Positions 1 to 12,100 of a DNA stretch of 64,000 nt are shown here, piece by piece. The notes below the pieces were generated by a model that was given only the letters and a program-made list of their open reading frames with translations, had not been told where the DNA came from and did not search any database. The position numbers and the translations under genes were made by a program. This DNA comes from Rhynchonema sp. JSB1_4 (Eukaryota; Nematoda; Chromadorea; Monhysterida; Xyalidae), in the NCBI GenBank assembly GCA_030248065.1, contig JASAMV010005983.1, positions 16,682-80,681 of the forward strand. Direction: 5' to 3'. Every line of letters starts with the position of its first letter. Within the stretch, counting starts at the first letter, position 1.

Positions 1-2853
1 TCCATCTTGCCCTGCATGGATGCACCCGCTGTCAAATTCACTTACACCTCGAAAGTGCGTTTCCTCGTTTCGATAATAATGACAGAATAAGACGAGCTGT
101 TGTTTATCGGAACTTTCGTTCAGATCGCAGCACCCAAAGCGCTTCGTGTCCTGATGAGCGCAGTCGAGACCGGTAGTCAGGTAGACGGTGATGAAAAAGT
201 GACCGAATTCGAGCAAAAAGTGAGTGATTGTAGCAGCCAGATACCATTTTGCAACTGTTTTCAACATCTGCCCCACTCACACTTTCATCAGCATGCAGGT
301 GCCAATATCCAGCTACCTATTAGCGATTGCTGCCGGTCATTTAGCAGAACGCAAGATCTCCGATCGGGCCAAGGTCTACGCTGAACCTTCCGTCGTTGAC
401 ATGGCCGCCAACGATTTCTCACAGGTTTGATCCTCAGTCATTTTAGATTACAAAAAAACTAAAAAAAGGTTGATTACAGACCGAGGAGATGTTGTGTGCA
501 GCCACACCACACCACCACCAAGACAGCGGCCGCCCCCACCACACCCCCCCCCCAAAAAAAGAATAGCAGCCCGGCCCCATTTTAGGGTCAAGGAAAAATC
601 GTTCAACACAGCGCAAGTCGCACGGCCGGGTGACTTACCCGACCAACGCGGCCCGGCCCTGCCCGAGGGACCAAAGCTCGATCCTGCCCGGCCCGAATTT
701 TTAGATCACTTTTGATCCTCAGTCATTTTAGATTACAAAAAAACTAAAAAAGGTTGATTACAGACCGAGGAGATGTTGTGTGCAGCCGAAGAGCTGCTCG
801 GGCCCTATGTCTGGGGTGAATACAATCTGCTCGTCTTGCCCCCGTCATTCCCGTTTGGTGGCATGGAAAACCCGTGCATTACGTTTGTGACGCCAACATT
901 GTTGGTTGGTGAAACATCACGTACTTTCAACTTTGTTGCCTCCAAAGTTGGTGAAAGAGTTACTTTCAGACAGGCGACAAGTCTCTGGCCAATGTTATCG
1001 CTCACGAGGCAGCGCACAGCTGGACTGGCAATTTAGTCACCAACGCAACATGGGAGCACTTTTGGTAAATCTTGGTTGCCTGTGTTCAGTGATGCTGTTG
1101 GTCCGGGGGTGATAGACATAGATACCTAGAGGGGTCCAGCGCGGTAGACATGAGGCACAGATCTGTGGTGGGGCTTTTTGGAGGCAAATTGGCCAGAGGC
1201 GTTCGCGCTGACGATCCCTGGCGCCTCGGTCTGTCTGCGAAAGGAGGGCGAAGCAGACCAACGTTACTCCACCCAATACGTAGATGGCTGGTCGGGTATG
1301 CCGATTTGGGGGTGTGGGTCCAGAGGTCAAAATTAGGGGCATAAAAGGGGTACTAGCCCCCAAACTACATCACTGCCTGTGTTGTGTGTCTGTCTAAAAA
1401 GAAATGATACCAATGATTTCCATTATGATTCCTAGGCTGAATGAAGGCAACACGGTGTTCATGGAGCGCAAAATCGTGAAAGCGCTGGCTGGCGAACCAG
1501 AACGACAATTTCTGGCATACAACGGCTACACGAGCTGTTTGCGTCAAGCGGTAAGTGGTTGGCACAGTTTTTTATATTGCTCAAGATCTGGACTGTCAGT
1601 GAACCTCAGATAAATTTGTATCTAGAATTCGATTTTATAAATTTGAATGTGACTGTGATGTTTCACGTGCTGTCATTGCAGGTATTCGAACAGTTCGACG
1701 AGTCGCATCCGTACACGAAACTAGTGCTTGACGACATGTCAGCCACCGATCCTGATGACACCTTCTCAACCGTGCCCTATGAAAAGGGACACGCACTGCT
1801 CTTCTATCTGGAGCAAAAAGTCGGTGGACCGGGTATGTACGAGTCTATGATGTTTGAAACTTCGAGACGGTATGGTCGAAAAACCAGCTTAACAATTATA
1901 TTATATATTTATTTCAGATAAATTCGAGCCATTCCTACGTGCGTACATCGACAAATTCAAGTACGGCACAGTGACGACGTGTCAATGGCGTGATCTGTTG
2001 CTGCAACATTTCCCTGAGCTCAAGGACGGCGTTGACTGGAAAGCTTGGTTGCATTCGCCTGGCATGCCTCCCGTGCAACCAGAGTGAGTCGACGAATATC
2101 AATAAGAGAATTGCTGAACTTAAATTCAACAACACAAACAAAATCTTTCACGGATAAGTAAGCAAACCTTATTTCAGCTTTGACATGTCACTGGTGAACG
2201 CGTGCACGAAATTGGCGCAACAATGGTTGACTCGTGATGAAGAGACACTGTCGGGAATGAATGCCGATTCGTACAACGCGTTAAGTCCCAGTCAAAAGCC
2301 ACATTTTCTCACCGAATTACGACATTCTGACGTTGGTCTCTTTGTCTTGCCGTGCGGTGCAATTCGGAGCGTTCGTAACGAACTTTGATACGCTTTATTC
2401 AGTCTCCACTGCAACACTTCAAACTGAGAAGAATGAACGAGCTGTATGGACTGAATAAGGAACGAAACAATGAAATTTTATTCAAGTTCGTTGTACATCG
2501 ATTTGAACTGAGAAGAAAACGAAGACTGGACTGACGATTTGCTGACAGAATCGCTACATGATTTTTTTTCAGTTGGATTCAGCTGTGCATAGCGGCGAAA
2601 TGGAAAGAAATTATTCCAGTGGCGATCAAAATGGTGACGTCGCAGGGTCGTATGAAATACTGTCGACCAATTTATAGGTTTGAGGCTTTCTTTTCACAAA
2701 AATCAACAAAATACGTTTGGTTGGTTTGGTGCTTTCAGAGCGTTAGTAGCGTGGCCGGAAGCTAAACAACGTGCTATCGAAGCGTTCATTGGCAATCGAT
2801 CGCAATTGCACGAAATTGCAGCAATGATGATTGCCAAGGATTTGGGCGTGTGA
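1..2853 (+). CDS. LTA4H: Leukotriene A4 hydrolase-type zinc aminopeptidase (5' end outside window)
   Basis: An M1-family zinc aminopeptidase of the LTA4H/aminopeptidase B group, cytosolic in known members. Exons: 1-54, 124-219, 299-424, 764-904, 970-1064, 1436-1550, 1682-1832, 1918-2083, 2178-2331, 2403-2485, 2573-2677 and 2739-2853. They join in frame to 466 residues with TGA at 2851-2853. Human LTA4H is about 611 residues, so some 145-150 N-terminal residues lie before the window. Visible motifs are GGMEN (substrate exopeptidase motif), HEAAH (zinc ligands and catalytic Glu; human HEISH), WLNEG (third zinc ligand), VPYEKG (catalytic Tyr) and QGRMKY (carboxylate-binding Arg/Lys). The position equal to human Tyr378 is Phe. 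Intron 3 contains a 77-bp duplication of the next acceptor. Whether it also has epoxide hydrolase activity cannot be told; nematode relatives are, as I recall, mainly aminopeptidases. The gene converges on the ankyrin gene. Confidence 0.93.
426..787 (+). repeat. 77-bp direct duplication of an intron/exon junction
   Basis: Copies at 426-503 and 711-787 are nearly identical (one extra A in the A-run of the first). Each holds the end of intron 3, the acceptor TTGATTACAG, and the first 24 coding bases of exon 4. Only the second copy continues into the real exon (764-904). Between the copies lie about 207 bases of C/G-rich, low-complexity DNA rich in CCCGGCC-type motifs, unlike the surrounding intron. 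The first copy therefore forms a decoy 3' splice site followed by a truncated exon. Confidence 0.85.
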
Positions 2854-5800
2854 GTAAAAACATCGAGACGTCAGAGCAGTGTACAACTTTTTCAAATATT
2901 TTCTGTTGTCATCTTGTTTTGCTCAAAACGAAGCATCACCATTTGTCTTGATTTATACAGATTCCTAAAATTCTATTGTTGGCGGGTAACTGTTTGTGCT
3001 GCTGCATAGGCACCTAATTTTACATATTTGGTAGGCAGCTGCTGGTTGATTCGTGATTTATGTGAACCCCGAAAGTGCAGCGTTCGCCCATTGTCGTGGT
3101 AAGTAGGGTATAACTCGCTCAATCCAGAAAACGCAAAAGGACCCACTATGATTCTGTTGTCGATGCAACTTGGAAGTCATTTTTTGCTTTCATGTTGTTG
3201 CGACAAGAGAAGTGTAATTGGGCCTTGGCGTTGATACCAACCAAACCGTGTGAAAGTTTCGAATATTTATGTGCCAAATACTCGATAAAAGCAACATGAA
3301 GCTGTGGTTTGAAGACGGGAGTAGCATAAAGATTGATGGGTTTAACAAACTATTGATTTAACCAAACGAACATCATAATTGGTATACGTAGCACAACACG
3401 ACACAAACACGTGCACTCAAATCAATCAATAATTACGTAGAACTTGTAGAGGTGGAGTTGTACAAATAAAATAAATGATAACATTGCGCGAAACAAATAA
3501 AATATGGTATGGCAGCAGAGTTGTGCTGCCTTGCCTTGTGCGTTATCACTGCTATGAAAAAATGTAGATAAAAATTTATGGACAAAACGTCGATTCAAGT
3601 ACAAAGGGAACATATAATAAACACGGTGCGAATTGTAACAATAGAACTCACGCTGCGCCACGGTACGTAAAATCAGAAAACCTGAAATGTGTCAGGAACC
3701 AATCAAAGTTTCGACTTCAGCCAAAACCAATGACTTAGGTGGTAACTGGTGTTTGTATCGAACCATAAAAAACAGCGCCCATAGAAGAATGTTCACCTGA
3801 ATAACATGTTATATGGTAACTAAAACTGGACAGACACAGAGCTGGGTAACAATGGCAGTTTACGTCTTTGACAAAGCATTTTCGTGGTGTGTTTGCTAAG
3901 TGCTATGTAATGAGAGAAAGCTTGAGAGAAATCAAGCCTATGTGGCCAACTACTGGATCATGCTAAACAATACATATCACGCTAAGTCACAAAACGGCCC
4001 TTTGAATTACAACAAGAAAATCCGGATTATAAACTGTAAAGCCAGTAAAGGAAAATACGATGTACAAATCTGTCAGTCGCTAAGTTGATGTGTTCATTCG
4101 GGAACATGGATGTCGTTGATTTACTCCGAACGATCTGTAAAATTTAGAAAACTGATTATTGTCACTAGTAAATCAGCCAGAATTTGCTTAGCTGTTTTTC
4201 TTTTCGCGAAATTAAAAAAATAGCAGTCGGTTACGCCTTTTGCAACTCATCATATCGGCAACGGTTAGGTAAATAATGGGGTCAGCAGCCAAGTATTCCC
4301 TCTAGCGTTAATGGTGAACGGATCGTTGTTAAGCTTTAGGCATAAATGTCCGAAGGCTGTTTTTAAACACCGTGTTTGCAAGTCATGACAAGCGTTGTAT
4401 GTGAGTGTGATCATGATTTATGATGCGTCCGTGCTGTACGAACACCGAACTAGTGTGCAAGCAAACCACCACCCACGTCACCACATATAAATACATACAT
4501 TAGACGTAATACACGCACACAAATAAACACCAGCATTGCGAAGAGCAATAGTTGAGAGAAGAGCATGCACAGTGCTGCTTGCGGATAGGTTCGGCAGCTG
4601 TTAGTCATGGTAAAAGGGACATCAGAATAGAAGTGTGGGCAGAAGTTTAGAAGAGAGCAATAATAGCGGTATTGGGACTCTAATGCAACGCAACCGTCAA
4701 TTTACGTTGCGAAACTTGTCCCGAGATCTCATATCGAGACCGATATACGTATATGCACAATATCGTGGAACACGGCAATTCAAAGCAGCACGGATACCCC
4801 TAACGGCAATAACAAATACATTATACTTACTGTATGAATGCTTGTTGTTGCCGATAGTGTTGCTGACTGAACCCGTGGCAATACTTAACTACAAATGCCT
4901 GGTACGCGCACTAGTACCACAGAAACCTGTGTTTGAGCTGTTGTTGATTCATTGCTTCATGAATACAAAACTATGAAACATCACTGCACAGCACGTCAAA
5001 CTGGGTGAACATGCTCTAAACCAACGGCACAAACAAGAAATCAAGCAACTCTGAAACGAAGAAGGTTGCAACAAACAACCACTAACAGACAGTACGTGCT
5101 AAGAAACTAGTTGCATCGTCTTTTACCTTTGTTTCCAGAAGTGCACCTGACTTGGCACGCACAAAGTTGGTTGAGGAACGCAGAGAAGGTAAGCCAGTCA
5201 CGCTTAAATGAAACAGCAACGCCGTCTAGCTAAGCGTTCGGGAAGGCGATACAGTACGTGTACAAGATCACCGGTACCGAAAGCTGAATGCGACTGTTGA
5301 CGCAGCGCATAGTTATATTTGCATGGCAGGCAAGAAACGCAAAATGTTCTGTTATTTCGCACTGCACTTACGTAATAGCGTTACCATAGACTATCATGCA
5401 TTAGGACATCGATGTGGTGAAACGTGTAAGTGTGCATAAGCCTCAAACAGTTGGTGCTTGTTAAGTGCGGATAAATTTTCCTGGAAGGACAGAACGAACA
5501 GGTGTGGGGGAGTCTACACACAAACAAACATGCAAGGACAGACATCTGACAACAGAAATCACGGACGCATTAGTCAAATCATGTCATGCTTGTCGTTATG
5601 TATTTGTGTACATCAAAACGCGTAACCGACTGAATCGTTTGGCAAAGTGAAAACTGCCCAAAAGTCAGTTAGTAACATAATGTTGGAGAATATGTAAAAT
5701 GTTCACACTTATTACCTTTCAGGGCGCTGTTATGTAACACAGGGTTCCGATCAACCAGGTTTCTGAGTACCAGGGCGCAGGTTGTAGCAGTAGCAAGCAG

Positions 5801-6158
5801 CGGACGCATGAGAATAAATAGATAGACAGAGACGCAATAATGATAAGTCCTTAAATTAGTATGATATCCATATGCCTAGCAATGACTTTCAGCTTAGGCG
5901 TCATCTGCAACAACAAACATCATAATATCACGTCAGTGAATAACCCGAAAAAACAGTAAGGATTTGTTAGACATACAGGCTGTAGAATGTTGCTTAGAGC
6001 TACCATACCAAACAACTTGGAGCAAAACATTTTGAGATTAGGTAACAATCGTACACCGCAAGTTGGCTACGCAAAAATGACACGCGAAAGCTCGTATAGG
6101 ATACCGCCGTTAACGAATGTGTGAGAATGAGGGCAGGAGATTGCACGGTTGGGGGTCA
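2854..6158. other. Convergent intergenic region, no gene seen
   Basis: This holds the 3' flanks of the aminopeptidase (plus) and the ankyrin (minus). A plausible plus-strand polyadenylation signal AATAAA lies at 3465-3470, about 610 bases past the aminopeptidase stop; a weaker one is near 5812. I saw no clear minus-strand AATAAA close to the ankyrin stop at 6159. Open frames here are short, lack splice-compatible neighbours and look non-coding. Confidence 0.5.
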
Positions 6159-9100
6159 TCATTGGTTCAGCGAGTCTGCACTACCAGCACGGCCAACGGG
6201 AGACTGTAAAGTGGGTCCGGCTGTTGCTGCAGTGGCACCGACATCCAAGCTGTCGGTGCTCGTTGTCATCGGTTCATCGTACACCACCGGCAGCCTTCCT
6301 TGGAAGCTGAAGCCGCTGTCGGCGGATTCGATGAGCGCGTCAAGTGCGTCTTCGTCCGCCTGACTGTTCGGCAGTCGGCGCACGACCGTCTTTGTCGTGT
6401 TGCCTTGCTCGTCGACCGTTTCGAACTCTTCACATCCGCTCTCTTGCTGATCCAGCTGCGACATGTACGTCTCGACTTGATCGTGAGATTCAGTACCGGT
6501 GAATCGAACCTCGCTGACCACAGGATCTGTGATTCGCGTACGAACTGTTCTGGTGATCACACGAACTGACCCGTCTTCTTGTATCTGTGAGCTTTGATAA
6601 GTAGTCAAGGTGCACGGGAACGGCGTCGCCTGGTGTTCTGTGTGTGAGTCGTAACCTCCAGCAGCAGTTGTGGTAAAGTTGCCGTCCTCGTCTTTCACCA
6701 CTGGGAACTCCATTTGTACTTCGCCTGTAGGAGTGCCAATTTGCTGCTGTAGTTCTTCCAACGGTCCGGTTAGTGAATCACGGTCATGATCTCGAGGTGT
6801 CCCGTCCTCATACTCTTGATATGTGCCAACAGTATCTCCGCTCAAAGCGCCGTGTGTTTCTTGACTGGAAATCATTGCCATTTCCTGGCTGGATGTTGGA
6901 TCTAGAACCGAATCGCTTTCGCCGTGTTCAGAGAACGTTTGCTTTTCGTGCGATGGTCCAGCAACTGCTGCTTCGGCCACCATCATGGCAGCTTCTTGTT
7001 CCAATGAGTCTTGAGATCTCGTTTCATCTGCCTCCATTGGTTCGGCTTCAGTGATTTCTTGCTCCCGTGCTCGCGCATTTGTGGCCACTTCGGCTTCCGT
7101 AATGACCTCGAAATCTTGCAGTGAATCGGTGTCAAGCTTTTCCGCTTCTGCTGGTTCGACTTCACGTGGTTCCTCCTCCAGACTATCGGTCTCACCCGTC
7201 ACGATCTTTGTTTCAGAAACTTGAGCAATGTCGGTTTCCAAAGAATCAACGCTTGTTTGCATCACATCTTGCGCCAACACTTGTTCGGTGATCCTGTCTC
7301 GAATCATAGCTTGCTCTTCAGTCCCAACAGCGCCTTCCTCCGTCTCCACAATTTCCCAGTCCTCCTCACGCGCTGTGCGTCGGTCCTGCTCTTCTTCGAT
7401 AGAGTCCACTGGACTAAGACGCGTTGGAGTGGGCTGTCGCTCGTCTTTCACTTCTTCTTCGGATCTTTCCAGAAGCATAGTAGCAGTGAGCTCGAAATCT
7501 GTTGGCTCCAATTCATCTTTCACGCTTTCGTCGTCTTCACGTGTGCTCATGTCTTCGGGCTCACTTTCCTCGTGAATATCTGACAAAAGCATGATATCTG
7601 ACGGCTGCGGTGGTTGTTCAGCCGCTGCCGGTTCCGTTGCTCCAGCGGCTCCTGCGTCGGTTTCAACCACTTCACGCTCCAGACGCTCAAACTCTGTGAG
7701 CGAATTGAGTGATCCCTGGCTGGAGCGCCGCTTGGTTGATGTCATCAGTAGCTCCAGCTCAGAACTGGTCAAGCTTCCTTCTCCTCTTAGCGCCACTTCG
7801 CGCTCAAGCCTTTCGAATTCTTGCAAGCTTGACTCTGATACATTGTCGCTGGATGCATATCGACCGTTTGTTGGTTTCTTGAATTGTCCCAGCATGGCAA
7901 TCGTGTCGACGGCGTCGGTCGCTGGCGAGAGACTGGATCCATCCTCACCGGGCTCTTCAGGTTCTTCTTGTACTGTCGCCAATTCTGTCTCGCCCATCAC
8001 CTGTGATTGGGACTCGATATCCTCCGGACGCTCAACTTCCACAGTGACGGTGGCCTCCACCGTTTCTTCCGCTTCTCTCGGTTTCTCAGGTGACGTTGAA
8101 CCAGTTGAGCGTTTGTCTACTTCAGCTATGTCAGTTGGTGATTCTGTTGTCACTGTGGTCTGCTGTGCTACCACAATCGGTGATGTTGATGGTGGTGAAT
8201 TTTGTTCGGCAACCTCGGTTGATAAACGCTCAGCTGAAGCGTTTGTCTCGTCTGCACCACTTTTATGCGACGAGCCACTGCTCCTTCGAGACAAACTGTA
8301 GCGTTTGCCGCCGCCGCTGCCGCCAGACTTAACAGAGCTACGGTCGAGAGATTCTGTCGATCGTTGTCTGTCTTCGGATTCAATACGTTTCTCTGGCTCG
8401 GAAGAGACTGGGCTAGTGACAGCCGGTGGTGATAGCTGCTTGGGCTCAACCAATGGCTCAACAGGCTCTGGCTCGACAGATATCTCCAGCTTCTGTTTTG
8501 TGTCAACTGTCTCCATCTGCACGGTGATATCTTGTTCATGCCCATCATCGGTTTTAGCAGTCATTTCTTGAACTGCTTTGACAGCAGCTGCACCAAGCAA
8601 CGCCGGAGATGCGACAACCGCAGCGGCACCAAGACCCACGGTCTTTGCAATGGTCCTTGCGCGGCTCCCAAACGATTCGTCGTCGCTCTCGTCATGCCGA
8701 TGTTCTGGATAGTCGACGGTCGCACTTGCTGGTGCATCCCGCTCTTGGGTTGTGATTTCCATTTCAGTCACTTCCTGTTTGATGTATTCGATTGACGCTC
8801 CTGAACTTTCAGCATCTTGTTCTTTGTCTTCTGCTCCGTGCACGTCTATTTCCTTTGGTGATTCCGGGAACTCTCTCTCTGACTCTGCACCTTGAGACAG
8901 TGTAGCCTCTTCGTCACGTTCTTCTTGATGTTGCGGAACTCGGTCCATGGTTTCTTCTATTGGTTTCGTTGCGGCCACTTCGGAAATTTCCGCTACTGCA
9001 ACTCCTTGTTCAGGTTGTTTTTGCTCGCTCATATCACTTGAAATCGTTAACTCTTCCTTTATCCTTAATGCTTCATCCTCGATTTGTTGCTCTTCACCAA

Positions 9101-12100
9101 CGTTGAAATTTGCATCCTCAATAATGTCAGCTTGTTCTTCAGTTGGCTGCGAAGCAGTATCTTCATCGTGTGGTGGCTCAGGTTCTTCAACCGTGCTTTC
9201 CATTTTTTCCGGATGTTCGCGTTTTAACTCGAGATCGGTAGCAGACGCGGTGGTAATGGCTATTGCAGGCACCTCTTCATCCTGAAAGCTCATTTGTTCC
9301 TGTTCCTCATCAAGCTGGCGTTTGTGGCGTTCCAGATGAGTAAGTGTTTGATCTTGTGGCTGATCATGACTTTGGTCAGCCCCTGTGTCTTCGTGCTCAA
9401 TACCTTCATCGATGGCAGGTTCTTGTTCGTGCTTCTGTGACAATGCACGGTCAGGCTGCTCCGGTTCGGGTTGCTCTACTTCCGTTGGTTCTTCGACTTC
9501 TTTTGTGCGTTGCTCTTCCTGGTCCTCTGCTTTGGTTGTTTCTTGTGGCACCTCTTCAGTGCCGTCCCCTTCCACTGCGTGCACAGCAGTTTCCCCTTCT
9601 TCCGTGGGAGTTGGTTGCTTTTCATCTTGTTCACTCGCCCCTGCGACTTCTGTACTTTCTTCAATGCTTCCTTCAACAGCTTCTTGACCAGCACTTGTGT
9701 ACTTGTAGTATGCCGCTGCTACGAAGCTGGTTGCAGCCGCAGCGGCCGGTGCAATGGCTGACATCGTGGCTGCTCCGGCAGCTCCAACAGCCGTTGCTCC
9801 TGCTGCCGCTGCAGTACCGCCAAGCACTACTGGTGCGGCAACTGCTGCTGCACCAACTGTGGCAACGCCCAGTGCGGCTGCCTTCAGCCCAATTCCAACG
9901 CTATCTTGCTCATCTTCTGTTGGCGCAGGACTTTCGGTGACCACATCTTCCTCTTCAACTGCACCTTGCACTGGCGGAAGTGGACTCATCGGTCGACCTT
10001 CGTAAGTCGGTTCTTTCAAGAATGCTGAATCACTGCGTTCTTCATCGTACTCCTTGTCATCCTTTGTGGCTGTTGGTGATGGCGCCAATGATCCTTCTGA
10101 TCCCTCCATGATTTCTTCAAGTTCAGCGCTGCCCTGCGATACAATGCCAATCTTTGGTGGCTTTCGAACGCTTGGTTCAGCCATATCGGCCTGAGCCGTG
10201 TACACCCTGTCTGACTGAACCGGACTGGTGCTCACCGGCGGTTCCGATACTCGGGCCGGAATGCTTGGCTGACGGTCATCCATGACGATTGTTTCGTCTT
10301 CGGTTTCGGTGTCTTCGTGTAAAGTATGGGTGATTGTTTCTGTGTCAGAAGCGTCAGTCAATTGGCTCGTTGCGCTCATGCGACTTGGCGGTGTGAAGTA
10401 GTCGTGTGACGTGAACGAATCTTGTGTCGAGAGTGCAGTATCGTACATTTCTTGCGAGGTTGTGCAAGTTTCGAACGATGTGCTGCTACGACCTTCGTTT
10501 GCAGTAGTGTACGCCGTCGAAGCCATGCTGTCGTCAGTTTCCGAGAACTTCAGCCCGCTAGGCAAGGCATCATCATCTTGATTTTCTTCACCAATGCCTT
10601 GTTCCTCCGGTGGTTCTTCAGTAGGCTCGGGTGACGTCGACGACTTTGGCATTGAAAGCTCTTCGCCGGTTGTGGGAACAGCCTCGTATCCATCATCTTT
10701 CTTGCGGAGCGAGTCCAGTGCATGTTTCGCTGATTCACGAACTCCAGCGAAAAAGCCAAGTTTTTTCTTCGTATCGCCGTCAATTAAACCAGTTTCATCA
10801 TCACCCTCACTTTCAACCTCTTCCTCCTCGACAATTTCTTCTTGTGTGTACTGTTCGGTCTCAATAGTTTCTTCGTATTCGGTTGTGCCAGTCTCGGCAT
10901 CATCAGCTGCTCTGGCCCTCTTGTCTTTAACGGCCTGATATGCTGCGGCACCAAGCAACGCAGGAGAAGCGACCACCGCAGCAGCGCCCAAGCCGACAGT
11001 CTTTGCAACAGATTTTGCTCGATCTCCAAATGAGGTTTTGGCTTCATCTGGCTCTGTGTCCTGTTCGTAGTGGCGTGTTGCTTCTACGCTCGAGTACTCT
11101 TCCATTGCGGTGACGGTCGGAACATCACGTGGCTCCATCGGGCTTTGTCGGTGCTCGAACTCTGGGATTCTTTGTTCGACGTCGGCTTCTCCGTGGTGAT
11201 ACTTGATTCCGGTGTCAGTTGGTTCCTCAACAGCGATGCGTTCTTCATAAATTGTCTGTTCTGCTTGCAGTGTTTCCAGTATTGCGCCAGCTGGATATGG
11301 GGCAACCGGTTGCTCGATTGTAAGTTTGTCATTGTCTTCGTGTGTCTCTTCAGCGTGTTGCTCTTTTTCCAGTACTTGTTGGCGAGCATCGGTTTCACCA
11401 AGGTCCTGTTCTTCGTGCTCAGAACTTTGCTCCGGTGGCGTTTCTTCGCCTTCCTCGGCATCACCGTGAGCTTCCGTTCCTGTGGCGCTTCTATGGATTT
11501 CCGATTCGCGCACTGTGTCAACAGCTGGTACGGTATGGATAGCTTCTTCCGTGCTCAGAACAATATCTTGTTGCATTTCGATATGCGTTTTCTCTTCCCC
11601 AAACGTTTCTTCTGGTTCTTCTGACTGTTCCATAAAGACCTCCCCAACCGTGTCCCGTATTCTAGTGACTTCTGCGCTGACTTCTGCCTTGTCTTCATCC
11701 GTCTCCAATGTTTCTTTTTCAGACTGTTCAACGTGCATTTGCTCATCACCAGCTCTGTCTCCCAGTTCTCCCGGGAGTTGCTCTGTTATGACGGTAATAG
11801 CGTCCTGACTCGTAGTGCCCTCCTCTCGAATTTGTGTCGTCGCTTCACCAGCATTCAGTGCTTCTTTCTCTATTGTGCTGACATCGTAGTGATCAATGTC
11901 ACGTCCTTCGTGATCAGTGTCCGGCTGAGCGGATGTCTCAGTTTCGCGTTCATTGTCGTGTTGCGTTTGTAGCGACAACTCGTCCTCGTCCTTTTGATAC
12001 TGAATGAATCCTTCTTGCCTTTCGTGTTCAACTTGAACCGGTTGCGTTTCACGTTCTTCAACGAATGCTGTGTGCTCTGTGCCTGGCACTGGTGACTGAG

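Noticed and set aside
7591..8301. 236-codon plus-strand frame opposite the giant ankyrin exon
   Set aside because: Ser/Val/Cys-rich low-complexity translation is the mirror of the Glu/Thr/Ser-rich minus-strand coding sequence; no start context or domain.
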